Assembly (NCBI GenBank): GCA_001797675.1
Contig: MGQB01000037.1
Coordinates: forward strand, 1-64,000
DNA: 64,000 bases
Reading direction: 5' to 3'
Source: Deltaproteobacteria bacterium RBG_13_43_22
Lineage (GTDB): Bacteria > Desulfobacterota > RBG-13-43-22
Below are positions 1 through 9,262 of this stretch, in pieces (position 1 is the first letter of the stretch; the number at the start of each line of letters is the position of its first letter). The position numbers and the translations under genes were made by a program. Below the pieces are notes generated by a model that worked only from the letters and a program-made list of their open reading frames with translations, was not told the origin of the DNA and made no database searches.

Positions 1-190
1 CTCTCAGGAGTGTCACCCTTTTTTCCCTTCTTTTTTATCTCATGATCTGGTAGTTAGTACAGCTGAAAGCTCAAAGGGGGAATTAGAGCTCAAAGCCGAA
101 AGCTCATAACTCAAAGTGGAAAAAGGTTAAAAATAGACAGTATAAAGATAATACAAAGAAAATAAAGGGGAAAAGGGGGGAAGTCAAGGA

Positions 191-213
191 TTTTTTGCCT
201 AAGGGGCAAAAAA
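191..213. terminator. Symmetric hairpin, possible bidirectional terminator
   Basis: A 9-bp perfect inverted repeat (TTTTTTGCC and GGCAAAAAA) surrounds a 5-base loop, so either strand ends in a run of U after a short GC core. The stem is weak in GC, and the gene it would serve lies outside the window on the left. The rest of 1-338 shows no convincing gene. Confidence 0.35.
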
Positions 214-338
214 CCAGCTCATACCTGATTGCTCACAGCCTATAGGGAAGGCGAGAGGAAAAACCGAGAAAAGAAAACCCCTCTCTCGATCTATTTGTGA
301 TATCTGCTGATTTTTGTCTCAACTTTCGATAAAAAATT

Positions 339-455
339 TTAAGGGGTCACCGTCTGACCGCTGCCGATGGTGATGGCATAGTGATCTTCCCCCAGGAAAA
401 CGGACATTTCAGTTAGAGGACACCACCCCAGTGCCCGCGATACATCTTTAGGGCT
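339..455 (-). pseudogene. Remnant of an SDR dehydrogenase C-terminus
   Basis: Read on the minus strand this stretch encodes about 38 residues that end in ITIGSGQTVTP and a TAA. The end of the complete SDR gene at 2904-3665 reads MTIGGGQTVTP and a TAA. The shared DNA includes the bases just downstream of the stop. Further in, the similarity decays to scattered matches such as a proline followed by acidic residues and a lone cysteine. There is no good start or ribosome binding site. I read it as the decayed 3' end of a duplicated SDR gene. A separate short gene is less likely. Confidence 0.5.
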
Positions 456-685
456 AAGCCTAAAAATTACCAAGTTACATCGTTTCCTTCAATAGAAACC
501 CCTCTCCCCACCACTTTTCCCGCGTTTTTATCCTTGACCCGGCCTGTTTCTTTTTTTATACTCCCCCTCAATAAACAACATCTTATTAAAAATCTCCTAT
601 GAATCATTGGCCGAGGTAATTGGGAATCCGAAGGATATGAAAACCGGCGGCCGGAAAAACCCACCCGAAACGACGAGGTATTGAT

Positions 686-1885
686 ATGGCAGATTTAGAA
701 AATTTCAGAACATCCGTTCGAAGTTGGCTTGAAGAAAAGGCTCCCAAAGGTCTCCGGGGCAAGATGGGAGACCTCCTGTCGGTCTATCAGGGGGGAACCA
801 AAACACCCCCACCCTATCCCGAATCCAAGGCCTGGCTGGAAATGATGGCCGACAAGGGCTGGACTGTTCCCTCCTGGCCCAAGGAGTTCGGCGGCGGCGG
901 TCTGGATAAACAGGAGGCCAAGATACTGAACGAGGAATTGACCCGTCTGAAATTACCCCCTCCGTTAACCGGGTTCGGAATCACGATGATCGGTCCTACG
1001 TTGCTGCAATACGGAACCGAGGAACAGAAAATAAAGTACCTCCCCAAAATCGTTCAAGGAGAAATCCGCTGGTGTCAGGGTTATTCCGAGCCGAATGCCG
1101 GGTCGGACCTGGCTAATATCCAGACCAAGGCCGTGGTTGATGGGGATGATTATCTTCTCAACGGCCAAAAGATCTGGACCAGCGGCGGGGATATGGCCGA
1201 TTGGATCTTTATGCTTATCCGTACCGACCCGGGAGTAAAAAAGCAGATTGGCATCACCTTTCTGCTGGTTGATTTAAGAACCAAAGGCATCGAAATCAGG
1301 CCGATCAAACTGATCAGTGGAGCCAGCATCTTCTGCGAGGTCTTTTTTGAAGATGTGCGCGTTCCTCAAAAGAATATCCTGGGCCGGGTGAACGGGGGAT
1401 GGGAAGTCGCCAAGGCCCTGCTGGGCCACGAACGAACGTCCATTGCCAGTCTTGGCAGCAGAAGTGTGACCGGGAAGGCCGAAAATCCCGTGGAGGCGGC
1501 GGCCAGAAAGTACATCGGACTGGACCAGGGGAGGCTGGCCGATGAAGTGATCCGAAACAGGATGGCCCAGATCCAGATGGATGAGTCCTGTTTCCAGCTG
1601 ACGGTGCAGCGTAACAGCGACAACATCAAGGCCGGCCACCGGCCCGGCCCGGAGAGCTCCATTTTCAAGGTTTACGGCACGGAGCTGAACCAGAGGCGGC
1701 AGGAGCTTTTGCTTTCCATCCTTGGCCCGGAGTGCCTGGGATGGGACGGAGAGGGCTTTGAAAAAGACGAGCTGGAGCTGTGTCGAACCTGGCTGCGTTC
1801 CCGGGGAAACACCATCGAGGGCGGTACCTCCGAGATCCAGCTGAATATTATTGCCAAACAGGTCTTGGGGCTTCCCGATAAATAG
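686..1885 (+). CDS. Acyl-CoA dehydrogenase family protein
   Basis: This 399-residue protein has the usual length and three-domain layout of flavin-dependent acyl-CoA dehydrogenases, which oxidise an acyl-CoA to the enoyl-CoA and pass electrons to ETF. The helical N-terminal domain covers about residues 1-120. The middle beta domain carries the FAD-contacting stretch WCQGYSEPNAGSDLA near residue 130. The C-terminal domain ends with EGGTSEIQLN, where the family's catalytic glutamate and FAD-binding loop lie. GAGG lies nine bases before the ATG. The exact acyl substrate cannot be read from sequence. The gene stands alone, with oppositely oriented cyclase and SDR genes downstream. Confidence 0.93.
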   Translation: MADLENFRTSVRSWLEEKAPKGLRGKMGDLLSVYQGGTKTPPPYPESKAWLEMMADKGWTVPSWPKEFGGGGLDKQEAKILNEELTRLKLPPPLTGFGITMIGPTLLQYGTEEQKIKYLPKIVQGEIRWCQGYSEPNAGSDLANIQTKAVVDGDDYLLNGQKIWTSGGDMADWIFMLIRTDPGVKKQIGITFLLVDLRTKGIEIRPIKLISGASIFCEVFFEDVRVPQKNILGRVNGGWEVAKALLGHERTSIASLGSRSVTGKAENPVEAAARKYIGLDQGRLADEVIRNRMAQIQMDESCFQLTVQRNSDNIKAGHRPGPESSIFKVYGTELNQRRQELLLSILGPECLGWDGEGFEKDELELCRTWLRSRGNTIEGGTSEIQLNIIAKQVLGLPDK

Positions 1886-2005
1886 AAGCAACCTCGCCAT
1901 TTTGAAAAAGGGGGGGGTATTTTCACAGAGGGACGCTCTTTAATAACTCAATAATCTATCTTGCTTTCGGGAGTTATTAACTCTTTTAACAGCAGCCCTT
2001 TTCCA

Positions 2006-2764
2006 TTACGGCACCATGGCCACAATCCGGGCCGGCCCGGCACTACCCCCTTTGATCTTTAAAGGAAAGCAGGACACTTTGAACCCATAGGGGGGTAGCC
2101 CTCCCAAGTTCACCAATCGTTCGATCTGGGCGTAGGGCAAATCAGCCTGATGGGCCGCCCAGAATATCCCCGGCTTTCCGCTGCTCAAGGCCTCTTGGGC
2201 CTGCCGATCCAAAGGGGTGTCCCAGCCCCAGGCATCAATTCCCATAACCCTGATACCCTGATCAAACAACCAATGGGTGGCCTCGGCGGTAACCCCGCAG
2301 CCCCGGAACATATAGTCCGGTTGTCCATAAAAGGCGTCTCTTCCGGTCCGCACCATCACGATATCCAGGGGTTTCAAGGTATATTGAATGCGCTTGAGTT
2401 CATTTTGGGCATCCTCCGCAGTCATCCCGTCCCCATCGGCCTTGTGGGGCATATCCAGGATCACCCCGTCACTGAAAAACCATTCCAAAGGCAGCTCATC
2501 AATGGTTTCAGATCTTTTTCCCTGGATTTGGCTGTTGTAATGCCAGGGGGCATCAATATGGGTGGTGTTATGAGTCCCCAAATTGGTGATCGTTTCCACC
2601 GCCCAACCTTCCCCATGACGAAGAAGGTTAGCCGGAACATTGAGCATGGCCTGAATTCTGGCCGTGCCCTCGACATGGGACTGATACTCAATGTCCGTTC
2701 GTAAAAACCCCTGGACTCCTTCCGGACTGGGCGCAATCAAAGCCGATAAATCGATGAATTTCAT
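2006..2764 (-). CDS. Cyclase family protein (kynurenine formamidase-like)
   Basis: This 252-residue protein belongs to the metal-dependent cyclase/formamidase family. The defining metal-binding motif is seen as HNTTHIDAPWH, near residue 85. Family members hydrolyse amide or lactone bonds, for example N-formylkynurenine or isatin. A strong AGGAGGAG site precedes the ATG. The next gene on this strand, further upstream, is an SDR dehydrogenase, and the pair may act on the same compound. No kynurenine pathway genes are nearby, so naming it kynB would be unjustified. Confidence 0.87.
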   Translation of the reverse strand: MKFIDLSALIAPSPEGVQGFLRTDIEYQSHVEGTARIQAMLNVPANLLRHGEGWAVETITNLGTHNTTHIDAPWHYNSQIQGKRSETIDELPLEWFFSDGVILDMPHKADGDGMTAEDAQNELKRIQYTLKPLDIVMVRTGRDAFYGQPDYMFRGCGVTAEATHWLFDQGIRVMGIDAWGWDTPLDRQAQEALSSGKPGIFWAAHQADLPYAQIERLVNLGGLPPYGFKVSCFPLKIKGGSAGPARIVAMVP

Positions 2765-2903
2765 AAAGCACTCCTCCTATTTCATTTTAATAGGTTGATA
2801 TTTTACCCTTAATGAGGAGGGGACACTGGAAAGCTTAGCCACCCCTTGCTCAGTAAAGGCCATCGGAGAAAAGCGGGTTCCGCCCCAATCCTTAAAAATA
2901 ATT

Positions 2904-3665
2904 TTAAGGGGTCACCGTCTGGCCGCCTCCGATGGTCATGGAATAACCGGTCATGAAAGAGGCTTCATCGGAACAGAGAAATAGTACGGCCCCGGCAATC
3001 TCCTCGGGCACACCGAACCGGCCCATAAGCACTGTGGAAAGATAGGCCTCTCTCATGGCCGGCCTGGTGTTAAACCCTTCCTCCAGCATGGGGGTCATGA
3101 TGGGGCCAGGACAGACGGCGTTGATACGGATGTTTTTTGTGGCATAATCGGCCGCGGCGGACTTAGTAAGGCCGATAACACCGTGTTTGCTGGCGCTGTA
3201 AATGGCGCTACCCGGAGAACCGCTGATTCCTGCGGTGGAGGCCGTGTTGACGATGACCCCGCCGCCCTGCTGGAGCATCTGCTGTATTTCATGTTTCATG
3301 CAGAGCCACACCCCTCTGAGGTTCGTGTTCATGACCAGGTCCCAGTTTTCTAAGGTTTGTTTGGCCAGACGATTCATGGGACCTCCCACCCCGGCATTGT
3401 TAAAGGCATAATCCAGTTTTCCGTAAGTAACGATTATTTTCTTAAAGAGGTCCTCTACATCCGGTTGGCTGGTGACATCGGTCTTAATGAAATGCGCCTC
3501 ACCACCTGCTTTTATTATCTCCTGGACGACGGCTTGACCCAGATCTTCCCTACGCGCTGCCAGGACGACTTTGGCCCCGTCTTTGGCAAAGGCCAGGGAA
3601 GTCGCTCTCCCGATGCCTGAATTACCGCCGGTAATCAAGACCACTTTATCTGCGAATCTTTTCAT
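2904..3665 (-). CDS. SDR family NAD(P)-dependent oxidoreductase
   Basis: This is a 253-residue classical short-chain dehydrogenase. The dinucleotide-binding glycine motif GGNSGIG lies near residue 13, NNAG near residue 90, and the catalytic Ser-Tyr-Lys set is visible around YSASK near residue 155. The C-terminus GGGQTVTP follows the usual GG(Q/S) ending. The family reduces or oxidises alcohols and ketones with NAD(P)H. The substrate is not deducible. A decayed copy of its 3' end lies at 339-455. A purine-rich GGGGG run serves as ribosome binding site. Confidence 0.92.
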   Translation of the reverse strand: MKRFADKVVLITGGNSGIGRATSLAFAKDGAKVVLAARREDLGQAVVQEIIKAGGEAHFIKTDVTSQPDVEDLFKKIIVTYGKLDYAFNNAGVGGPMNRLAKQTLENWDLVMNTNLRGVWLCMKHEIQQMLQQGGGVIVNTASTAGISGSPGSAIYSASKHGVIGLTKSAAADYATKNIRINAVCPGPIMTPMLEEGFNTRPAMREAYLSTVLMGRFGVPEEIAGAVLFLCSDEASFMTGYSMTIGGGQTVTP

Positions 3666-3810
3666 GGAAATTCCCCCTGTGTAAAGGATTTATTGGTAGT
3701 TGCTTTTATATGAAAAGAATATAAAATGTGCCTGAGAAAAGAGTCAAGGAGAAAAACAAGCCTACGCTTTTCTCCCCGCCAATATAGAGGTATTGTAACA
3801 TGAAGGACTG

Positions 3811-3882
3811 GTAAAAAGTCGTCAAATGGGACGGCACGGTAAAAAGCTCTCCTGCTAAAAGCGGGACAGATCGACTTTTTAC
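3811..3882. repeat. Imperfect palindrome with GTAAAAAGTCG ends
   Basis: The 11-base ends GTAAAAAGTCG and CGACTTTTTAC are perfect inverted repeats enclosing about 50 bases. The element lies between the divergent SDR and hydrolase genes. It resembles the short palindromic intergenic elements common in deltaproteobacterial genomes. No second copy was recognised in this window. Confidence 0.45.
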
Positions 3883-3959
3883 GAGCCCTCAAGCCTAACC
3901 GTAAAACAGACCTCTGAGAGACCCAAAATGGATCAAATCCAAGGGAGGATGAAAAACCA

Positions 3960-6131
3960 ATGCAGATCGGCCGATTTATTGATGGGCCGTTGATCGGCGT
4001 TGATTACAGAACGCCCACCATGGAAGGTGTGACCGATACTGACGGAGCCTTCCAATTTTGTGATGGAGAGAGGATCTCCTTGAGTATAGGTCGGCTGCAA
4101 TTGGGCGCCACCGAGGCCAAAGCACAGATCACCTCTGTCGATCTTGTGTCAATCTCTGATGATTATCCTTCACCCTTAACAGATCAGCGGATCATAAACC
4201 GGGCACGATTTTTATACAGTCTCGCATCGGAAACCGATCTTGCCCAGGGCATCAACATCAGCCAGGTTATCAGGACGACAATCGACCGGACAGCCGACCG
4301 CATCGACTTTGATCAGAACGAGGCCGCCTTTACAGTCGACCCATCGGTGCAGAGCCTCTTCGATCAGCTCGGGCTCAGACTTCGCAGCGCCGAGGAGTCT
4401 CGCAACCATCTTCGTCGCAGTATGGCCGGGATCAAGAAGATCGTCGATGTCAAGGTTCCCACCAGAGACGGTTCTTATCTCCTGGCCGATATCTATCGCC
4501 CTCTAACGGAGGGGCGCTATCCGGTTATTCTGCGGCTAAGTGTTTACGGCAAGGCCTTCGGCACCGGTTCCATTTGTTCCCATGAGGACTATCTCCGCAG
4601 TGAGGAGCGGGAGGATGCCTGGTTTCAACAACACCGCAAGGGCCTGGCCCCCTCTCTACGATACGCAGAAAATGTCGTCAGTGCCAATACGATGGACTGG
4701 GTACCACGCGGTTATGTGCTGGTGCGTGTCGACTGTCGGGGTGTCGGGCGAACTCCCGGTGTGCTTAATCCCTTTTCAAAACAGGAAGCGGAAGATTATT
4801 TCGATGTTATCGAATGGGCGGCGCTTCAGCCCTGGGGCAACGGGAAGGTCGGTCTGCACGGGGCCTCTTATGCGGCAACCATCCAATGGAACGTGGCCGC
4901 CCTCGGGCCTCCTGCCTTGCAGGCCATGATTCCCTGGACCGGGGATGCCGACTCGTACCGCGATCTCTCCTATCCGGGAGGCATCTTCAACGAAGGATAC
5001 CGACGTCAATGGTGGGCAAACCTTTTAGGGAACTCTTGCGGAGCCGAGACCGTCAACCTGATCGACGACATGCTGGCCCATCCCTTCGACGATCCCGAGT
5101 TCTACGGATACCAGGGTAACGGTCCGCTTAGTGCCGATTTCAGTCGGATTACTACTCCATTCCTAACGGCTGTCAGCCAGACCGGGGTGTTACATTCCCG
5201 GGCCGGTTTTGAGGCTTTTAGCCAATCCCCCTCCCTGTACAAACGGCTTGTTGTGGTTGACGCCAATTACTTTCCCTTTCTTTACCAGGATTGTCTGGCG
5301 AACCAGTTTGCTTTTTTCGATCGGTGGCTTAAAGAAAGGAATGATGAGACCACGTCCTTACCGCCGGTTCGGATGATTATGCGAACCGGTCAAGGCGGTT
5401 TCGAGTGGCGTGACGAAGAGTCCTGGCCGGTCCCCGGCACTGTTTACCGAAGTTTTTTTCTCGATGCCGGGACAAAAGGTTCCTTCAACGGGGTCGATCC
5501 CCAAAGGCCATCTTTCGGTCTTGCAGACTCACCACCTCCTGGCGGACAGGCCTCTTACTCGGCTGATGCCGAGGATATTGAAAACGGTGTCCGGTCGGGG
5601 GTTTCCTTCCTTTCGGATTTACTCGCCGAGGACCTCGAGTTGGCCGGTCACTTTACCGCCATTCTTTGGGTCTCATCCACCTCTTTTGATATGGACATTT
5701 ATGTGGCCTTACGGGTGATCGGGCCGGACGGTATTGAAGTGCCCTATGCCGTTTATGCACGTAGGTCCAAGGCCCCGCTGACCTGGGGATGTCTGAAGGT
5801 CTCTCAAAGGAGGCTCGATCCAATCCTTTCTACGATTGACCGTCCCTGGCATACCCATCGCCCTATGGACCGGGCACTGCTTGGATCACCCGACGAGATC
5901 GTTCAGATCGAGGTGGAGCTGATGCCTGCTACCGCCAGGATTTCCGCAGGGTATCGCCTTCGTATCGACGTACAACCTGTGGAAGGCGAAGGGGGTTTCC
6001 TCGACGCGCAAGGCAGGCCGGCTCGACGTGCCTATGACCCAAGGTATCACCGCGGGGTGGAGAACATAATCCACACCGGGAATTTATTCCCAAGCTCACT
6101 GCGAATTCCGGTCGTGAAGCGCCGCACTTGA
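3960..6131 (+). CDS. CocE/NonD family hydrolase
   Basis: This 723-residue protein contains an alpha/beta-hydrolase of the cocaine-esterase/X-Pro dipeptidyl-peptidase type. An N-terminal beta-rich region (1-150) precedes the hydrolase core, which opens with VPTRDGSYLLADIYRP near 165. The nucleophile elbow GASYAA lies near residue 304, and a C-terminal jelly-roll domain runs from about 500 to the end. Such enzymes cleave esters or amides. The N-terminal region resembles segments that in related proteins follow a lipoprotein signal, but no signal peptide is present here and no in-frame upstream start adds one. GGGAGG lies about ten bases before the ATG. A MITE-like repeat follows the stop. Confidence 0.85.
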   Translation: MQIGRFIDGPLIGVDYRTPTMEGVTDTDGAFQFCDGERISLSIGRLQLGATEAKAQITSVDLVSISDDYPSPLTDQRIINRARFLYSLASETDLAQGINISQVIRTTIDRTADRIDFDQNEAAFTVDPSVQSLFDQLGLRLRSAEESRNHLRRSMAGIKKIVDVKVPTRDGSYLLADIYRPLTEGRYPVILRLSVYGKAFGTGSICSHEDYLRSEEREDAWFQQHRKGLAPSLRYAENVVSANTMDWVPRGYVLVRVDCRGVGRTPGVLNPFSKQEAEDYFDVIEWAALQPWGNGKVGLHGASYAATIQWNVAALGPPALQAMIPWTGDADSYRDLSYPGGIFNEGYRRQWWANLLGNSCGAETVNLIDDMLAHPFDDPEFYGYQGNGPLSADFSRITTPFLTAVSQTGVLHSRAGFEAFSQSPSLYKRLVVVDANYFPFLYQDCLANQFAFFDRWLKERNDETTSLPPVRMIMRTGQGGFEWRDEESWPVPGTVYRSFFLDAGTKGSFNGVDPQRPSFGLADSPPPGGQASYSADAEDIENGVRSGVSFLSDLLAEDLELAGHFTAILWVSSTSFDMDIYVALRVIGPDGIEVPYAVYARRSKAPLTWGCLKVSQRRLDPILSTIDRPWHTHRPMDRALLGSPDEIVQIEVELMPATARISAGYRLRIDVQPVEGEGGFLDAQGRPARRAYDPRYHRGVENIIHTGNLFPSSLRIPVVKRRT

Positions 6132-6156
6132 GCCGTAAAAATAGAGATTATTAAGG

Positions 6157-6298
6157 GAGAGCTTTGAAAAATGTTCAACTTTGTTCAAGGTCAAGGAAGA
6201 CGAAAATTTTAACCACAGGAATACATTTAGTATTTCGAGGATTAAAATTTGAGTCTGACGTAGAGATTGGGCAAAAGGGAACGTTTTTCAGAGCTCTT
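6157..6298 (+). repeat. 142-bp MITE-like element, copy 1
   Basis: The element starts GAGAGCTTTGAAAAA and ends TTTTTCAGAGCTCTT, forming terminal inverted repeats of about 15 bases. Related copies of identical length lie at 32127-32268 (minus) and 56051-56192 (plus). The core GGTCAAGGAAGACGAAAA is nearly invariant. AAGG borders both sides, which could be a target duplication. It ends within a few bases of the ribosome binding site of the next gene and has no room for a transposase. Confidence 0.8.
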
Positions 6299-6311
6299 AA
6301 GGAGGAAGCAG

Positions 6312-7274
6312 ATGAAAGCAGCCGTATATTATGAGACGGGAGGACCCCAGGTATTTAAATACGAAGACGTTCCGGATCCATCATGCGGACCTCGGGATAT
6401 TGTCATTGATATAAAAGCCATCTCTATTGAGGGGGGCGATGTCCTCAATCGGGCCGGGGGACCCATGCCCGCCGTTCCCCACATTGTCGGGTATGATGCC
6501 GCAGGGGTGATCTGTCAGGTGGGGGAAAAGGTAACCAATCGCCACATCGGGCAGAGGGTGACGACCTTGAGTCCCTTCGGGTCCCATGCCGAAAAACGCG
6601 CTTTGGCAGCAATCACTTCCTGGATCATCCCTGACAAGGTATCCTTTGAAGAGGCCGCTTGTGTGCCGGTGACCTTCGGTACAGCCCACGACTGTTTGTT
6701 TGAGTTCGGTCGTTTGAAGGCCGGGGAGACCGTTCTCATTCAGGCCGGGGCCGGCGGTGTGGGAATGGCGGCCATCCAGTTGGCCAAACGTGCCGGGGCA
6801 AGGGTACTGGCCACCGCTTCCAGCGATAAACGATTGGAAAGATTGAAAGCCTACGGTCTGGATGTAGGGATCAATTACGCAGAGAAGGATCTGGTGTCCG
6901 AGGTCCGACGATTGACGGAAAACCAGGGCGTTGATTTGGCGGTTGATGGCGTTGGAGGCAAGGTCCTCCAGAAAAGTATTGAAGCCGCCCGTTCCCGGGG
7001 CCGTATTATTACCTTCGGCCAGGCCGGACGCGGTTCCTGGAGGATCGATGTCAGCGGCCTGGCCTTGGGCAACAAAACGCTGACCGGGGTCTATCTGGGA
7101 GCCGAGATCGCCACTGAACGAGCCCAGAAAATGATCGGCCAACTATTAATGGATATCGCCGCCGGCATTATCCAAGTGCCCATAGACCGAAAATTCCTTT
7201 TATCCCGGGCGGCTGAGGCCCATGCCTATATAGAGAGCCGGCAGGCGGTCGGCCGTGTGTTGTTGATTCCGTAA
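6312..7274 (+). CDS. Zinc-type alcohol dehydrogenase / quinone oxidoreductase family
   Basis: This 320-residue protein is an MDR-superfamily reductase of the quinone-oxidoreductase (QOR) type. Residues 1-120 form the GroES-like domain. The Rossmann motif AGAGGVGMAAIQLAKRAGA, near residue 145, binds NADPH. The structural zinc cysteines of true alcohol dehydrogenases are absent. The ATG at 6312 is preceded by AAGGAGG, whereas a longer reading would draw 15 residues from the neighbouring repeat, so 6312 is preferred. It probably reduces an alpha,beta-unsaturated carbonyl or quinone. It follows the CocE-type gene with a repeat between them. Confidence 0.88.
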   Translation: MKAAVYYETGGPQVFKYEDVPDPSCGPRDIVIDIKAISIEGGDVLNRAGGPMPAVPHIVGYDAAGVICQVGEKVTNRHIGQRVTTLSPFGSHAEKRALAAITSWIIPDKVSFEEAACVPVTFGTAHDCLFEFGRLKAGETVLIQAGAGGVGMAAIQLAKRAGARVLATASSDKRLERLKAYGLDVGINYAEKDLVSEVRRLTENQGVDLAVDGVGGKVLQKSIEAARSRGRIITFGQAGRGSWRIDVSGLALGNKTLTGVYLGAEIATERAQKMIGQLLMDIAAGIIQVPIDRKFLLSRAAEAHAYIESRQAVGRVLLIP

Positions 7275-7635
7275 GAAGAATAACAAGATCGGAAGTGCCA
7301 TTTTGGAATATTAAAAACAAGTGGGCCGGAGAGTAGGGTCGCGGCCCAAGTTAATAAAGAAAATTAAAAATACTTTATTACTAATGCCTGATCCCATTTA
7401 CTGGGACGTGGACTGAGACATTCATGCAGAACATTGATTATTGGCTATCTGTAAAATGGAACGCAGGGCCTAAATTCTATTAGGAATCCGCAAAAAAGTT
7501 GAATAGAAGGTTATGGCATCCGGTCAGAAAAGCCACCTATCTTATTTAAGGGCATTCCTGATTATCGGGTCTTGAAATATACGACATTTTATTTTAGGAT
7601 GATTTTAAAAACCCGGTTACAGAGAAAGAAAATGG
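7275..7635. other. Intergenic region without a recognisable gene
   Basis: These 361 bases hold no convincing reading frame, repeat or terminator. A short imperfect GC hairpin lies near 7321-7350. The region is AT-rich near 7560-7620 and could contain the thioesterase gene's promoter, but no -35/-10 pair is clear. Confidence 0.5.
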
Positions 7636-8124
7636 ATGATGAGGGACCTTAATCCAAAACATGTGGAGGCGGTCGTTGATCTTATTAATCAAGGCCCTTT
7701 TTTTAAGCTGCTCTCCATTCAGGTTAAAGACCTGGGCAAAGGATATTCCCTGGTTGAAATCGATGTCGGAAATGAGCATCTTAACCCTTTTGGGGGACTT
7801 CACGGCGGGGCCTATGCTTCGGTGATCGATACCGCGGCTTATTGGTCGGTCTATTGTGAACTGGATGAAAATGTGGGATTGACCTCCCTTGATCTAAAAG
7901 TGGACTTCCTTGCCCCGGCCAATGTCGGAAAAATGATGGTCAAAGGACGGTCCATTAAAATGGGCAGGACCATCTGTCTGGCAGAAGCCACGGCCTTCGA
8001 TCAACAGGAGAAATGGCTGGCTCACGGCGTTTCCAAAATGATGGTTCTTCAAGGTCCTCAGACTATAAGGGATGCGGCCGATTTCATCGGAAGGGCATCT
8101 CTCCCTCCCAAATTCATTTCGTGA
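7636..8124 (+). CDS. PaaI family hotdog-fold thioesterase
   Basis: This 162-residue protein has the hotdog thioesterase pattern. The segment NPFGGLHGGAYASVIDTAA, near residue 52, matches the HGG active-site turn and following helix of PaaI-type acyl-CoA thioesterases. The segment LTSLDLKVDFLAPANVGK forms the central strand. These enzymes hydrolyse aromatic or medium-chain acyl-CoAs, which fits the acyl-CoA catabolic setting. AAAGAAAATGG precedes the chosen ATG ATG pair, and a frame-shifted ATG four bases upstream is not used. The C-terminal 25 residues are less typical. Confidence 0.87.
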   Translation: MMRDLNPKHVEAVVDLINQGPFFKLLSIQVKDLGKGYSLVEIDVGNEHLNPFGGLHGGAYASVIDTAAYWSVYCELDENVGLTSLDLKVDFLAPANVGKMMVKGRSIKMGRTICLAEATAFDQQEKWLAHGVSKMMVLQGPQTIRDAADFIGRASLPPKFIS

Positions 8125-8275
8125 ATAATCAAAGAGGGGATACCGGTAAAATAACAGTTAAGGGTCGACCATTAATAGGCACCGTCAAACGGCAAGGTGA
8201 AGTGGACCGTACCAAGCCGCAATTTTCTTAAGGCCATGCCGGCAACGGCCGCCACCTGGGCGGGGGAGGGATAAC

Positions 8276-9232
8276 GTGTTGGCTGCAACCAAAAAACGGG
8301 ATATAATGCTTGGATTATTGGATAAGAAATCGACCCGGGAATATATCCCGGCCGCATTTTTTATTCACTTCGAAAAATCCTGCCGCTTGGGATTAGCCGC
8401 AGTGCAAAAACATCTCGAGTATTTCCGCTTCACCGGTATGGACTTCGTCAAGATCCAGTATGAACGGACCTTCCCGCCAATCGCCGAGATAAAAAAACCG
8501 GAAGACTGGGGGAAGATGCCCTTCTATCAATTGGATTTTTACGAACCCCAATTAGAAGTCGTCAAAGGATTGATCAAGGAGATAAAAAAGGATGCCCTGG
8601 TCGTCGTGACCTTATATTCCCCATTCATGTGTGCCGGCCATACCGTCACTTCCCATTTGCTCACAGCCCATCTCCAGAAAAATCCAGAGGCCGTAAAGAA
8701 AGGGCTGGAAATTATCACCGACAGTCTGATGCTGTTTGTCAAAGAATGCATCCGGCTGGGAGTGGACGGATTTTATGCCTCCACGCAAGGAGGAGAAGCC
8801 GGCCGGTTCCAGGATTCCCTAATATTTAAAAATTACATCAAGCCGTATGACCTGGACCTGATGAAGGAAATGAACCGGTCCTGCCTGTTCAACATTCTTC
8901 ATGTGTGCGATTACCACGAGCCTTATGATGACTTCAGCCCATTTCTCGAATATCCCGGACACTTGGTCAACTGCAATCCCCAGCTCAGCACAGGGCGATT
9001 GGCCTGGAAGGAAATCGAGCAAATGTTCAAACGGCCCTGCATGGGGGGGATGGACAGAAAGGGAATTATCGTCTCCGGAGGCAAAGAAGAAATCGAAAAA
9101 GCGGTCAATGAAGAACTCCAGGAAGTCCCTTTCCCTTTCGTGCTGGGTGCCGATTGTACTCTGCCGGCAGACATTCCCTGGTCAAACATCCGGACCGCCA
9201 TCGCTGCCGCCCACGCTTTTCAAAGAAGCTGA
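8276..9232 (+). CDS. Uroporphyrinogen decarboxylase family protein
   Basis: This 318-residue protein has the TIM-barrel pattern of URO-D-like proteins, including IKYDLDLM-type helices, ILHVCDYH and LGADCTLPADIPWSNI. In anaerobes many such proteins are corrinoid-linked methyltransferases or demethylases and do not make haem. It lacks the N-terminal arginine-rich substrate motif of true HemE, so a haem role is unlikely. The start is GTG at 8276 after GGGGGAGGG, with an ATG ten codons later as alternative. No corrinoid protein gene is adjacent, so the substrate is unknown. Confidence 0.8.
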   Translation: MLAATKKRDIMLGLLDKKSTREYIPAAFFIHFEKSCRLGLAAVQKHLEYFRFTGMDFVKIQYERTFPPIAEIKKPEDWGKMPFYQLDFYEPQLEVVKGLIKEIKKDALVVVTLYSPFMCAGHTVTSHLLTAHLQKNPEAVKKGLEIITDSLMLFVKECIRLGVDGFYASTQGGEAGRFQDSLIFKNYIKPYDLDLMKEMNRSCLFNILHVCDYHEPYDDFSPFLEYPGHLVNCNPQLSTGRLAWKEIEQMFKRPCMGGMDRKGIIVSGGKEEIEKAVNEELQEVPFPFVLGADCTLPADIPWSNIRTAIAAAHAFQRS

Positions 9233-9262
9233 TCCTCGAAGGAGGGAAAACAGCCCGTTTTA

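Noticed and set aside
467-664. 65-codon minus-strand frame upstream of the acyl-CoA dehydrogenase gene
   Set aside because: Arginine- and serine-rich, with no ribosome binding site and no recognisable features. It starts inside the leader of the divergent gene.
1274-1900. 208-codon frame antisense to the acyl-CoA dehydrogenase gene
   Set aside because: It is a codon-bias shadow of a well-supported gene, with no start signal.
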